Source: Hydrogenobacter sp. (lineage in GTDB: Bacteria; Aquificota; Aquificia; Aquificales; Aquificaceae). Taken from it: a DNA stretch of 52,299 nucleotides. Shown here piece by piece: positions 17,795-26,192 of this stretch. Where the stretch lies: positions 1 through 52,299 of the forward strand of contig JBEULM010000020.1 of NCBI GenBank assembly GCA_041287335.1, read 5' to 3'. A model generated the notes under the pieces. It saw nothing but the letters and a program-made list of their open reading frames with translations. It searched no databases and was not told the DNA's origin. How positions within the stretch are numbered: position 1 is the first letter of the stretch; each line of letters starts with the position of its first letter. The position numbers were made by a program, and so were the translations under genes.

Positions 17795-18834
17795 TTTACC
17801 CTCACTTTACTCGTTTGGTTAAGAAGATAGGCGTTTTCAACCGCTACGGCGTCTCCCTCTTTGAGATCAGCCTTTGCGTAGATGTATCCCTCTTCCTGCT
17901 TTATTATATCCACCTTTACAGGGATTACCTTCTCACCTACCACTTTCCACACAACCTTCTGGTTTCCCACAAGTACTACCGCGGTTTCTGGTATCTTGAA
18001 AGCTATAGCGGAAGCCGTGGGTATATGTACTTGTGTATACATATTAGGTTTTATTTCCTTCTTTGGGTTTTTCACTAAAGCTTTGATGGTTATCATTCTG
18101 TTTGTATCTGCGGAAGGTGATATAAAGTTTATCTCTCCCTGATACTTACCCGCACCCTCCACGTCCAGATATACGGATGATCCTATTCTAAGATTTGGCA
18201 AAATTTCCTGAGGTACTTGAAAGACAACCTTTATAGGGTCAAGGGTTACAAGTCTGAAAGTTTGTGATTGGGGAGTCACATAATCACCTATATTCACAAA
18301 TTTCTGCGCTATATATCCGGAAAAGGGGGCTTTCAAAACAGTTCTTGAAAGCTGTAGCTGTGCGTTTTTAAGCTGTGCTTCCAGCGCCTTTACCTGATCT
18401 TCATACACCTTCATCTGCGTGCCTGCATTTTCAAAATCCTCCTTAGATATTAGGTCTTTCTCGTATAGAAACTTTCGCCTCTCGTAAATAGCTTTTTGAT
18501 TTTCATAGTTTGCCTTTGCTTGTGTAAGGTTAGCTTGTATCTGTCTGAGTGTATTCTCGTAGTCCGAAGGATCTATTTGTAGAAGAGGCTGACCCGCACT
18601 CACCCAGTACCCTTCATCCACAAATAGCCTGAGTACTCTTCCACTCACTTCAGGTCTTAGAGTAACATCCTTTATGCTTTCAAAGTATCCGTTTGTTGTG
18701 TAAAAAACCTCCACGCTTTCCGGCTTTACCCTATAAACGCTTATCTGAATATTCTCCTGCTTAATTTGAGGATTTTCCTCTTTACCGCAACCCGCTAAAA
18801 ATACAAACAGCATTATCAAAAGCAGTCGGAACAT
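17791..18834 (-). CDS. RND efflux adaptor lipoprotein, AcrA/MexA-type
   Basis: 347 residues. A lipoprotein signal MFRLLLIMLFVFLAGC has its lipobox cysteine at 16, followed by biotinyl-lipoyl halves (VSGRVLRLFVDEGYWVSAGQPLLQID; LKAPFSGYIAQKFVNIGDYV), a coiled-coil hairpin between them, and a beta-barrel. I start at ATG 18834 rather than 18852 because the signal peptide begins there and a TATAAT on the minus strand (18846-18841) ends 7 bases before it. It is the first gene of the minus-strand efflux operon and is divergent from its probable RND partner. Confidence 0.91.
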   Translation of the reverse strand: MFRLLLIMLFVFLAGCGKEENPQIKQENIQISVYRVKPESVEVFYTTNGYFESIKDVTLRPEVSGRVLRLFVDEGYWVSAGQPLLQIDPSDYENTLRQIQANLTQAKANYENQKAIYERRKFLYEKDLISKEDFENAGTQMKVYEDQVKALEAQLKNAQLQLSRTVLKAPFSGYIAQKFVNIGDYVTPQSQTFRLVTLDPIKVVFQVPQEILPNLRIGSSVYLDVEGAGKYQGEINFISPSADTNRMITIKALVKNPKKEIKPNMYTQVHIPTASAIAFKIPETAVVLVGNQKVVWKVVGEKVIPVKVDIIKQEEGYIYAKADLKEGDAVAVENAYLLNQTSKVRVK

Positions 18835-18840
18835 ACCTAT

Positions 18841-18876
18841 ATTATACAACATATTGACCAGTCAGTCAGTTATAAT
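18841..18876. promoter_or_regulatory. Divergent efflux promoters with TetR-type operator
   Basis: Two TATAAT boxes face away from each other: 18846-18841 (minus, 7 nt from ATG 18834) and 18871-18876 (plus, 9 nt from ATG 18885). Between them lies the palindrome TGAC-CAGTCA-GTCA at 18855-18868, typical of TetR-family operators. One bound dimer would block both promoters. Both transcripts would be leaderless or nearly so. Confidence 0.7.
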
Positions 18877-18884
18877 ATAACACC

Positions 18885-21800
18885 ATGTACAGATTTTTCA
18901 TTCGCAGACCAGTAACCACTATTATGTTCATGCTCTCTTTTGTTCTCCTGGGCTTGTTTACCTATACGAAAATACCCGTTGACAGGCTTCCCAATGTAGA
19001 CTTTCCCATAGTTACCGTAACTACAACTTATCAAGGGGCTGACCCAGGTGTTGTGGACACTAATGTGACAAGATACATAGAGGATGAGGTCTCTACAGTA
19101 AGCGGTATAGATGCTATCATTTCGCAAAGTTACGCTGGCACATCAAGAGTGACTATAGTTTTTACTCTTGATAAGAACATAGATGTGGGCGCTCAGGAGG
19201 TCAGGGATGCTGTTCAAAGAGCCTACAGACGTATGCCTGTAGGTGTGGATCCTCCAGTGGTCACAAAAGTTGACACGAGCGGTTTTCCAATTCTTGCCAT
19301 TCACCTGCACTCTAAAAGCGTGGATTATCAAACCATTGCTTATTATGCTGATAAAGTGATAAGTAGAGAATTTCAGAAGATAAATGGAGTGGGTAACGTA
19401 GGGTTAGGGGGATTTAGGGATAATGTGCTTTGGGTAAGAATATTTCCAGAAAGGCTTTATTCTTATGGTATTACACCGGTAGATGTCTTAAATGCGGTTT
19501 CCAACAACCATCTTGAGGTACCTACAGGTACTATATATGGAAAGGATAAGGAATATATCATCAGACTGTATGGTAAGGTTCAAGATCCTAAGGAGCTTGA
19601 CGATACTTACATTAAGGGCAACATAAAACTCAGAGATGTAGGCTTTGTAGAGTTTACCGAAGACGAAAAGCGAGGTATGGCGAGGTTCAAAGGTGAGCAA
19701 TCTGTAGCTATGATCATTTATAAACAATCGGGATTTAATACCGTAGCTGTAGCTGATGCGGTAAAAGCAAAAATGGCAGAATTGAACAAACAACTGCCCC
19801 CTGGCATGCGCATGGACATCACCTTTGATACCAGCGTATTTCCAAAAGATAGCGCGCATGCTGCTGTGGAAGAGATCATCATGGGAAGCTTTTTAACCGC
19901 TATCGTCGTATTCCTTTTTTTGGGAAGCTTTAGACTCACATTTATTCCTATCTTTGCCATACCCGTTACATTACTCAGCGCTGTGATATTCCTTTACTAT
20001 ACGGGTAATTCCTTGAATACTTTTACTTTATTGGCTCTTGCTGTAGCTGTGGGTATAGTGATAGATGATGCCATAGTAGTGATAGAGAGCATATACAGGA
20101 GAAGAGAAGAGGGTCTTGAGAGAATAGAAGCGGCTGAAGTAGGTACGCGCATAGTGGTCTTTGCCTTGCTTGCCTCTACATCATCCCTCGTTATAGTTTT
20201 TCTGCCCATCATATTTCTCAAAGGAGTAATAGGCAGTTTCTTTGGCAGTTTTGCCTTAACTTTGGTAGTTGCCATAGCTGTCTCTTACGTGGTAGCAATA
20301 AGCTTTACCCCTATGGCGAGCGCAAGGATGATAAGGGAAGTCAAAGAAAATGCCTTTATGAGAGTATACGGAAAGTTTGAAGCCTTATTCGACAAAATTC
20401 TAAGATGGTCCCTTGATCATAAATTGATTGTGCTTACCCTTTCTCTCTTTACAGTCTTTGTAGGTTTTATGTTTCTAAGGTCTACTAAAAAGGAATTTTT
20501 CCCTATTACCGACGAAGGGGCTTTTATAGTGAGGTTTGAAACTCCCATAGGTACTTCTTTTGATTTTACCAACAGCAAAGCAAAAGAGGTGGAAGCCATA
20601 CTTCTTAAGAATCCTTACATTGACAGGTTTGGAATAGCCATAGGTCAAGGTGTCGCAGGAAGACCTGATGTTAATGGAGGGCAGGCTTTCATCTTTCTAA
20701 AAGACAGATCCGTAAGACCCCATCAGGCGGTTATTATGGACCAGCTCAGAAGGGAACTTACTAAAATAAAGGACATAAAAGTGAGCGTTGAAGCCTTTCC
20801 TATAGTGATGGGTGCAGGCAAACAGACGGACATAACCTACGCGGTGAGAGGTCCATCCTTGGAAGAGCTACAGAGGATATCTGACAAGATGGTGGCGGAG
20901 TTCAGACAAAGACCAGGCTATAAAGATGTGGATACGGATCTTAGACTCAACGAACCACAGATACAAATTAGGGTAAACAGGGAAAAGCTTGGAGATCTCG
21001 GCATAACTGTTGAGGACGTAGGGATAACCTTAAGCATACTCTTTGGCAAATATAAGTTTGGTACTTACGAAGTGGGGGGTGAAAGTTACAACGCTTACAT
21101 AAAAGCTGATCCCGAATTTGTAAAAAACTGGGAGAATCTAAAGAAGGTTTATCTGAGGACAAAAGATGGTGGACTTGTACCACTGACGGATGTTGTAAGC
21201 CTTCAAATTGCACCAGGCTATCACGTGATCAACAGATACAACAGACAATACTCCTTTACCTTTTACGCAAACCTCTCGGGAAAGGCACTGGGAGATGCTA
21301 CAGCCGAAGTAGAAGCTTGGCTCAAAAACAATCTGCCACCTGGATACTTCTTTGAAGCTACAGGTCAGACCAAGGAATTTGCGAGAGCCTTCAAGGGTCT
21401 AGTTTTTGCTTTAACTACGGCGATTGTAGGTATATATATGGTTCTTGCCAGTCTATTTGAAAGCTACAGGCATCCCTTCACCGTGCTTTTGACAGTCCCG
21501 CTTAGTCTTTCTGGTGCATTCGGACTAATGTACCTTACCGGCACATCTTTGAGTGTACCATCATATTTTGGTATCATACTACTCATAGGCATAGTGGTCA
21601 GAGATGCGGTACTTTTTATAGAGAGGATCATACAACTCAGAAAGGAGGGCTATGAGACGAGAAACGCCATACTTCAAGCTAGGAGGGAAAGGCTCAGACC
21701 AATACTCATGACCACACTCACTATAGTATTTGCTCTATTCCCTGTAGCTCTTGGGCTTACTGCAGGATCGGAGCTTAGAAAACCCTTAGCTATTGCAGTT

Positions 21801-21899
21801 ATAGGAGGTATAGCCTCTGCTCTCCCTCTTAGCCTGCTCGTACTTCCCATAGTTTACGAAATGTTTGACAGTTTGAGATGGAGAAAGCGTAGAAACTAA
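18885..21899 (+). CDS. RND-family multidrug efflux pump, HAE1/AcrB type
   Basis: 1004 residues with the RND layout: TM1, a large periplasmic loop, TM2-7, a second periplasmic loop and TM8-12. The proton-relay aspartates lie in VAVGIVIDDAIVVIESIYRRREEG (TM4). The N-terminus MYRFFIRRPVTTIMFMLSFVLLG and the C-terminal LLIGIVVRDAVLFIERIIQLR are typical of HAE1. It is slightly shorter than E. coli AcrB (1049). It exports amphiphilic drugs or metabolites with the adaptor and TolC encoded divergently. It ends 4 bases inside the convergent ntrC-type gene. Confidence 0.93.
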   Translation: MYRFFIRRPVTTIMFMLSFVLLGLFTYTKIPVDRLPNVDFPIVTVTTTYQGADPGVVDTNVTRYIEDEVSTVSGIDAIISQSYAGTSRVTIVFTLDKNIDVGAQEVRDAVQRAYRRMPVGVDPPVVTKVDTSGFPILAIHLHSKSVDYQTIAYYADKVISREFQKINGVGNVGLGGFRDNVLWVRIFPERLYSYGITPVDVLNAVSNNHLEVPTGTIYGKDKEYIIRLYGKVQDPKELDDTYIKGNIKLRDVGFVEFTEDEKRGMARFKGEQSVAMIIYKQSGFNTVAVADAVKAKMAELNKQLPPGMRMDITFDTSVFPKDSAHAAVEEIIMGSFLTAIVVFLFLGSFRLTFIPIFAIPVTLLSAVIFLYYTGNSLNTFTLLALAVAVGIVIDDAIVVIESIYRRREEGLERIEAAEVGTRIVVFALLASTSSLVIVFLPIIFLKGVIGSFFGSFALTLVVAIAVSYVVAISFTPMASARMIREVKENAFMRVYGKFEALFDKILRWSLDHKLIVLTLSLFTVFVGFMFLRSTKKEFFPITDEGAFIVRFETPIGTSFDFTNSKAKEVEAILLKNPYIDRFGIAIGQGVAGRPDVNGGQAFIFLKDRSVRPHQAVIMDQLRRELTKIKDIKVSVEAFPIVMGAGKQTDITYAVRGPSLEELQRISDKMVAEFRQRPGYKDVDTDLRLNEPQIQIRVNREKLGDLGITVEDVGITLSILFGKYKFGTYEVGGESYNAYIKADPEFVKNWENLKKVYLRTKDGGLVPLTDVVSLQIAPGYHVINRYNRQYSFTFYANLSGKALGDATAEVEAWLKNNLPPGYFFEATGQTKEFARAFKGLVFALTTAIVGIYMVLASLFESYRHPFTVLLTVPLSLSGAFGLMYLTGTSLSVPSYFGIILLIGIVVRDAVLFIERIIQLRKEGYETRNAILQARRERLRPILMTTLTIVFALFPVALGLTAGSELRKPLAIAVIGGIASALPLSLLVLPIVYEMFDSLRWRKRRN

Positions 21900-23209
21900 G
21901 GTTCTGGCTTTATGCGGTATTTCTCTATCTTTCTGTATAGGGTTCTGAGGGGGATACCTAACATCTCCGATGCAAGTTTTTTGTTGTAGTTTACTTCTCT
22001 CAAAGCCTCCTCTATTTTCTTTTTCTCCAGCTCCCTAAGGAGTTTATACCCTTGAAAGTTTAAAAAGCTTAGATCTTTCTCATCTATGTATTCGCCTTCG
22101 CACAGCAAACATATCCTTTCCACGATGTTCCTGAGCTCTCTCACATTTCCCGGATAATTGTAAGTAAGTAACAAATTCTTTGCCTTTTGGGTAAAACCCT
22201 TTACACTTCTGGAGTATTTGGCAGAAAATATCTTTAAAAAGTGTTCCGCGATAGGTATTATGTCCTCCTTCCTTTCTCTTAAAGGTGGTATGCACAACTC
22301 AAAGGTATTGAGCCTGAAGTAAAGATCTTCCCTAAACTTGCCAGCTTTTACAAGTTCCCTGAGATCTTTGTTGGTTGCGCTTATAATTCTCACATTGCTC
22401 TCTATTTCTTTTCTGCCTCCCACTCTGTAGAACTTCTTTGTCTCTATAACCCTGAGGAGTTTAGCCTGAAGAGAAAGATCTATCTCACTTATCTCATCCA
22501 AAAAAAGTACGCCACCATCCGCAAGCTCAAAAAAGCCCTCCTTTGAAGTGCTTGCCCCAGTAAATGCCCCCCTTTCGTAACCGAAAAGCTCAGCTTCCAA
22601 CAGATCCTTCGGTATTGAGGCTATATTGATAGCTATGAAGGGTTTTGAACTCCTGTCGCTCACATTATGCACGATCCTTGCCACAACCTCTTTTCCTACG
22701 CCCGTTTCCCCTACAATAAGGACAGGACAATCGCTGCAGGCTATTTTTTCTACTTGCCTTAGAACTTCTTTCATCTTCTTACTTTCAAAGATGAAACCTT
22801 CCTCTTTAAGGTTTTTCTCTTTCCTCAAAAGTTCGTTTTCCCTTTTAACGGCAAGAGATTGGTAAGCCTTCTCAAGTGTCGTTTCTATCTCTTCAAGTGT
22901 GCAAGGCTTTGTCAAAAAGTCATAGGCTCCCCTTTTCATAGCTTCTACAGCTGTCTTTATAGTACCGTGTCCAGTCAGCACAACAATTTCTGTGAGGTTT
23001 TGTGAGAACTTTACCCTTTCAAGGAGTTGCATGCCATCAATGTCCGGAAGGAGAAGATCAAGTAATACGAGATCAAAACTGTATTTTTCAATGTGTTCTA
23101 TAGCCTCCCTTCCATTGGTTGCAAGCCATACCTTGTAACTTCTTTCATCAAAATACTCTTTAAGTAATCTGCCCAGGTCTTCATCATCTTCAACTATCAA
23201 AAGCCTCAT
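21896..23209 (-). CDS. Sigma-54-dependent response regulator, NtrC family
   Basis: 437 residues. The receiver domain (1-120) has acidic pocket D8/D9 and phospho-acceptor D51 in VLLDLLLPDIDGM. The AAA+ domain has Walker A GETGVGKE, the sigma-54 contact loop ERGAFTGAS and Walker B GGVLFLDEI. A Fis-type helix-turn-helix lies at the C-terminus (NKKLASEMLGIPLRTLYRKI). It activates sigma-54 promoters on phosphorylation. I use ATG 23209, at the start of the receiver fold, rather than the upstream codon at 23245, which would lie further inside mazG. It overlaps mazG by 20 bases. The NtrB-like kinase at 26193-28097 is a possible partner. Confidence 0.93.
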   Translation of the reverse strand: MRLLIVEDDEDLGRLLKEYFDERSYKVWLATNGREAIEHIEKYSFDLVLLDLLLPDIDGMQLLERVKFSQNLTEIVVLTGHGTIKTAVEAMKRGAYDFLTKPCTLEEIETTLEKAYQSLAVKRENELLRKEKNLKEEGFIFESKKMKEVLRQVEKIACSDCPVLIVGETGVGKEVVARIVHNVSDRSSKPFIAINIASIPKDLLEAELFGYERGAFTGASTSKEGFFELADGGVLFLDEISEIDLSLQAKLLRVIETKKFYRVGGRKEIESNVRIISATNKDLRELVKAGKFREDLYFRLNTFELCIPPLRERKEDIIPIAEHFLKIFSAKYSRSVKGFTQKAKNLLLTYNYPGNVRELRNIVERICLLCEGEYIDEKDLSFLNFQGYKLLRELEKKKIEEALREVNYNKKLASEMLGIPLRTLYRKIEKYRIKPEP

Positions 23210-23954
23210 CTTTATCAAACCTCTTGGCTTCAAGCCAGAGACCATCCATCTCTTTGAGGCTCATATCTTTGAGCTCAATTCCCATCTCTTTTGCCTTTTT
23301 TTCCATATACCTAAATCTCCTTTCAAACCTATCGTTTGCCTTTTGAAGTGCAAGCTCCGCATCAACTTTCAAAAATCTTGAAAGCTCAACTACCGCTGTG
23401 AGTACGTCCCCAATCTCATGCTGTATGTTATCCTTGTTCCCTTCTTTTATAGCTTCTTTTAGCTCTTGTATCTCCTCCTGTATTTTATCAAATACCTGCT
23501 GTAGGTTTTCAAAATCAAAGCCTACAAGACTCGCTCTGTCCTGAAGTTTTTGAGAGCGCATCAAGGCGGGCATAATTTTAGGAACGCCGTCAAGGATACT
23601 TTCCCTGTCCTTTGCCTTTCTTTCCTCCCATTTTTTGAGAATATCCTCTGCGGGTTCACAGCCAAAAACATGAGGATGTCTGTCTATGAGCTTTTGCCTC
23701 AGCTGTCTCGCAACATCCTGAATATCAAAGGCTTTTCTTTCTTTAGCTATCTGTGCGTGCATAAGTACTTGAAGAAGCATATCGCCAAGCTCTTCAAGAA
23801 GCAATTTGTCATCCTTTTTGTCTATGGCTTCCAAAAGCTCGTAAGCTTCTTCTAAGAGATACCTTTTGAGACTTTCGTGGGTTTGCCTTTTATCCCATGG
23901 ACAGTCTTTTCTTATCTTCGCTACAACTTCCAAAAGGGACTTCAGTTCGTCCAT
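23190..23954 (-). CDS. mazG: Nucleoside triphosphate pyrophosphohydrolase MazG
   Basis: 254 residues with two MazG-type all-alpha domains: an N-terminal one from CPWDKRQTHESLKRYLLEEAYE with metal-binding EExxE residues and LEELGDMLLQVLMHA, and a second around EIQELKEAIKEGNKDNIQHEIGDVLTAVV. It hydrolyses non-canonical and excess NTPs to NMP and PPi. A GAGGTGAGAT ribosome-binding site precedes the ATG. It lies downstream of moeB and the LapA-like gene on the same strand and overlaps the NtrC-type gene. Confidence 0.92.
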   Translation of the reverse strand: MDELKSLLEVVAKIRKDCPWDKRQTHESLKRYLLEEAYELLEAIDKKDDKLLLEELGDMLLQVLMHAQIAKERKAFDIQDVARQLRQKLIDRHPHVFGCEPAEDILKKWEERKAKDRESILDGVPKIMPALMRSQKLQDRASLVGFDFENLQQVFDKIQEEIQELKEAIKEGNKDNIQHEIGDVLTAVVELSRFLKVDAELALQKANDRFERRFRYMEKKAKEMGIELKDMSLKEMDGLWLEAKRFDKDEAFDS

Positions 23955-23957
23955 ATC

Positions 23958-24182
23958 TCACCTCAGGATACTCACCACTACGTGCAGTAGATAACCTAAG
24001 ATCACGCCAAAGAAGAAAAAGAGAAGTACGAGAAGTCCCAACGGCATGGTATCTATTGTATATATATATTCGCCTATTTGCGGTGTGAGGATAAGCGTTA
24101 CAGACTGCTGGTTTAGAAAGACCAGGAGAGCGGATACACCCACCATCAGTACAAAAACGGCAAAATAGAAAAGTAATCTCAT
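23958..24182 (-). CDS. LapA/DUF1049-like small membrane protein
   Basis: 74 residues with two hydrophobic segments, one at the N-terminus (LLFYFAVFVLMVGVSALLVFLNQ) and one near the C-terminus (LGLLVLLFFFFGVILGYLLHVVVSI). The spacing and the N/Q-Q-x-V-x-L motif after TM1 match the LapA family, membrane proteins that in some bacteria act with LapB in LPS assembly control. I start at ATG 24182, where the first membrane helix begins. It overlaps neither neighbour usefully but is packed 3 bases from mazG and starts just before the moeB stop. Function here is inferred only from family. Confidence 0.65.
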   Translation of the reverse strand: MRLLFYFAVFVLMVGVSALLVFLNQQSVTLILTPQIGEYIYTIDTMPLGLLVLLFFFFGVILGYLLHVVVSILR

Positions 24183-24190
24183 GTCAATTT

Positions 24191-25006
24191 TCAAAAATGT
24201 ACATCGCAAACTTGTTCGTACTCTATAAGTTCCTTTATACTCGCCTTTTCACCACATAGAGGACACGCAGGATCTTTGCGCAGTTTTACTTTCCTAAAGT
24301 CCATTGAAAGGGCGTCCATCACCAAAAGCTTACCCACCAAAGGCTCTCCTATGCCCAAGAGTAGCTTTATAGCTTCAGTTGCCTGAATACAACCCATTAT
24401 ACCGCCTATTGAACCGAGAATCCCCGCTTCTTGACAGCTCGGAACGAGTCCAGGGGGTGGTGGCTCAGGAAATAGGCATCTGTAACATGGAGAATGTTCC
24501 CTCATCCTGAAATCAAAAACAGTTATCTGCCCTTCAAACCTCAGCATGGCAGCTGACACAAGCGGTTTGCCTGCAAAGAAACACGCATCGTTTATGAGAA
24601 ATCTCGTAGGGAAGTTATCCGTACCGTCAAGAATAACATCGTAATCCTTTATTATGTCCATAATGTTTTGTTTGTTTAGCATAGTGTTGTATGTTTTTAC
24701 TTCTACATCCGGATTTAGCTTCTCTACTGTGATACGAGCTGACTCCACCTTAGGAAGACCTACCCTCTCAGTAGTGTGAAGGATCTGCCTTTGAAGATTT
24801 GAAAAGTCTACCACATCAAAATCTACTATACCTATGGTTCCAACACCTGCGGCTGCAAGATAGAAGATGGAAGGAGAACCTAAACCGCCTGCACCTACGA
24901 CTAAGACTTTTGAATTGAGCAGTTTTTCCTGCCCTTTGCCTCCTACTTCCGGCAAAATTATATGTCTTGCGTACCTTCTTATCTGCTCCTCTGTAAACTT
25001 GAACAT
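24191..25006 (-). CDS. moeB: ThiF/MoeB/HesA-family adenylyltransferase (E1-like)
   Basis: 271 residues. The nucleotide-binding VVGAGGLGSPSIFYLAAAG, the DGTDNFPTRFLIND motif and two zinc-binding pairs (CYRCLFPEP and CPLCGEK) are those of MoeB/ThiF. The family adenylates the C-terminus of a ubiquitin-like sulphur carrier (MoaD or ThiS). Without the carrier gene nearby, molybdopterin and thiamine roles cannot be separated, so the symbol is tentative. A TATAAT on the minus strand (25018-25013) ends 7 nt before the ATG. Confidence 0.88.
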   Translation of the reverse strand: MFKFTEEQIRRYARHIILPEVGGKGQEKLLNSKVLVVGAGGLGSPSIFYLAAAGVGTIGIVDFDVVDFSNLQRQILHTTERVGLPKVESARITVEKLNPDVEVKTYNTMLNKQNIMDIIKDYDVILDGTDNFPTRFLINDACFFAGKPLVSAAMLRFEGQITVFDFRMREHSPCYRCLFPEPPPPGLVPSCQEAGILGSIGGIMGCIQATEAIKLLLGIGEPLVGKLLVMDALSMDFRKVKLRKDPACPLCGEKASIKELIEYEQVCDVHF

Positions 25007-25012
25007 ACTTAA

Positions 25013-25049
25013 ATTATATATCCTACCTTTCGTAAATGTGTGTTAGAAT
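25013..25049. promoter_or_regulatory. Divergent leaderless promoters of moeB and argJ
   Basis: On the minus strand TATAAT spans 25018-25013, 7 nt before the moeB ATG (25006). On the plus strand TAGAAT spans 25044-25049, 7 nt before the argJ ATG (25056). Neither gene has a Shine-Dalgarno in the space left. Confidence 0.55.
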
Positions 25050-25055
25050 TTTCTC

Positions 25056-26192
25056 ATGAACGTTCTCATGGGAATAGGAAAGGCAGGGCTAAAAAGAGAA
25101 GGAAAACCTGACCTGCTTGTGATACTTCTCCCTCAGGTTTGTAATGCATCTTTTCTTTTTACTAACAATCACTTCAAAGCTGGAAGCGTAATATACTCCC
25201 AAAAGGTTTTTGAAAAGAGCCAGACAGTTAGAGCTTTTGTTATAAATAGCGGTAACGCCAATTGTGGTGTGGGGAAAGAGAGCATAACGCATGCCAGAAT
25301 GATGGCACAGAGAGTAGCTAAAAACCTTGATATTGAAGATGATCAGGTGCTTGTTTTTTCTACCGGGATTATTGGTAAGCCCCTACCCATAGAGAACCTT
25401 TTAAAAGCTATAGATAGCGCTTGCAGTGTCCTTGAACCTCTTGATCTCAAAAGAGCGAGTGAAGTTATATCTACTACTGACAGCTTTCCCAAGTATGACT
25501 TTGCAAAGGTGGGCTCGCTTGAAGTTTATGGCTTTGCGAAGGGAGCGGGTATGATCCATCCGAGCATGGCTACCATGCTTGCCTTTTTGTTTACTAACGC
25601 TCATGTGGATAGCTTTACTTTGAATCAACTGCACAGGGAAGTAGCCGAAAGAACTTTCAATTCAATTAGCGTTGATGGTTGCATAAGTACAAATGACAGC
25701 TTTGGAATCGTGAGCTTGGGTGTGGTTAAAGAAGATCTTGAAAGGGTAAAGCAAGCGGTGTATGAAGTATCCTTGAACCTTGCCAAGAAAATAGTGGAAG
25801 ATGGTGAAGGTGCAACGAGGATAATAAAAGTGATCGTAAAAAACGCATCCATTGAGCTAAAGGCGAGGACCATAGCGGAGAAGATAGCCACATCAAACCT
25901 TGTAAAGACCGCCATTTTTGGAAAGGATCCTAATTGGGGAAGGGTGCTTGCGGCAGCAGGATCCACTCCCTTTCCTATAGACCAATTCAAGGTAAAGCTT
26001 TACATAGGCGAACATTTGGTTTACGATGGGAAGGCTCACTTAAAAGCTACAGAAAACGCAAAAAGGTACATAGAGGAAAATAGGGAGGTTCAGATAACAC
26101 TTGACCTAATGGAAGGTAAAGAAAGCTGGGTATACTACAGTTGTGATCTTTCCTACGACTATGTAAGAATCAATGCAGAGTATACGAGCTGA
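25056..26192 (+). CDS. argJ: Glutamate N-acetyltransferase / amino-acid acetyltransferase
   Basis: 378 residues of the OAT family, which transfers acetyl between N-acetylornithine and glutamate and may also use acetyl-CoA. The autoproteolysis site is HPSMATMLAF, where the conserved Thr becomes the N-terminal nucleophile of the beta chain. KTAIFGKDPNWGRVLAAAGS and the C-terminal NAEYTS end are standard. The N-terminus is somewhat short compared with ~400-residue relatives. It is monocistronic, divergent from moeB and abuts the convergent histidine kinase gene. With argG at 563 it is the second arginine gene in the window. Confidence 0.93.
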   Translation: MNVLMGIGKAGLKREGKPDLLVILLPQVCNASFLFTNNHFKAGSVIYSQKVFEKSQTVRAFVINSGNANCGVGKESITHARMMAQRVAKNLDIEDDQVLVFSTGIIGKPLPIENLLKAIDSACSVLEPLDLKRASEVISTTDSFPKYDFAKVGSLEVYGFAKGAGMIHPSMATMLAFLFTNAHVDSFTLNQLHREVAERTFNSISVDGCISTNDSFGIVSLGVVKEDLERVKQAVYEVSLNLAKKIVEDGEGATRIIKVIVKNASIELKARTIAEKIATSNLVKTAIFGKDPNWGRVLAAAGSTPFPIDQFKVKLYIGEHLVYDGKAHLKATENAKRYIEENREVQITLDLMEGKESWVYYSCDLSYDYVRINAEYTS

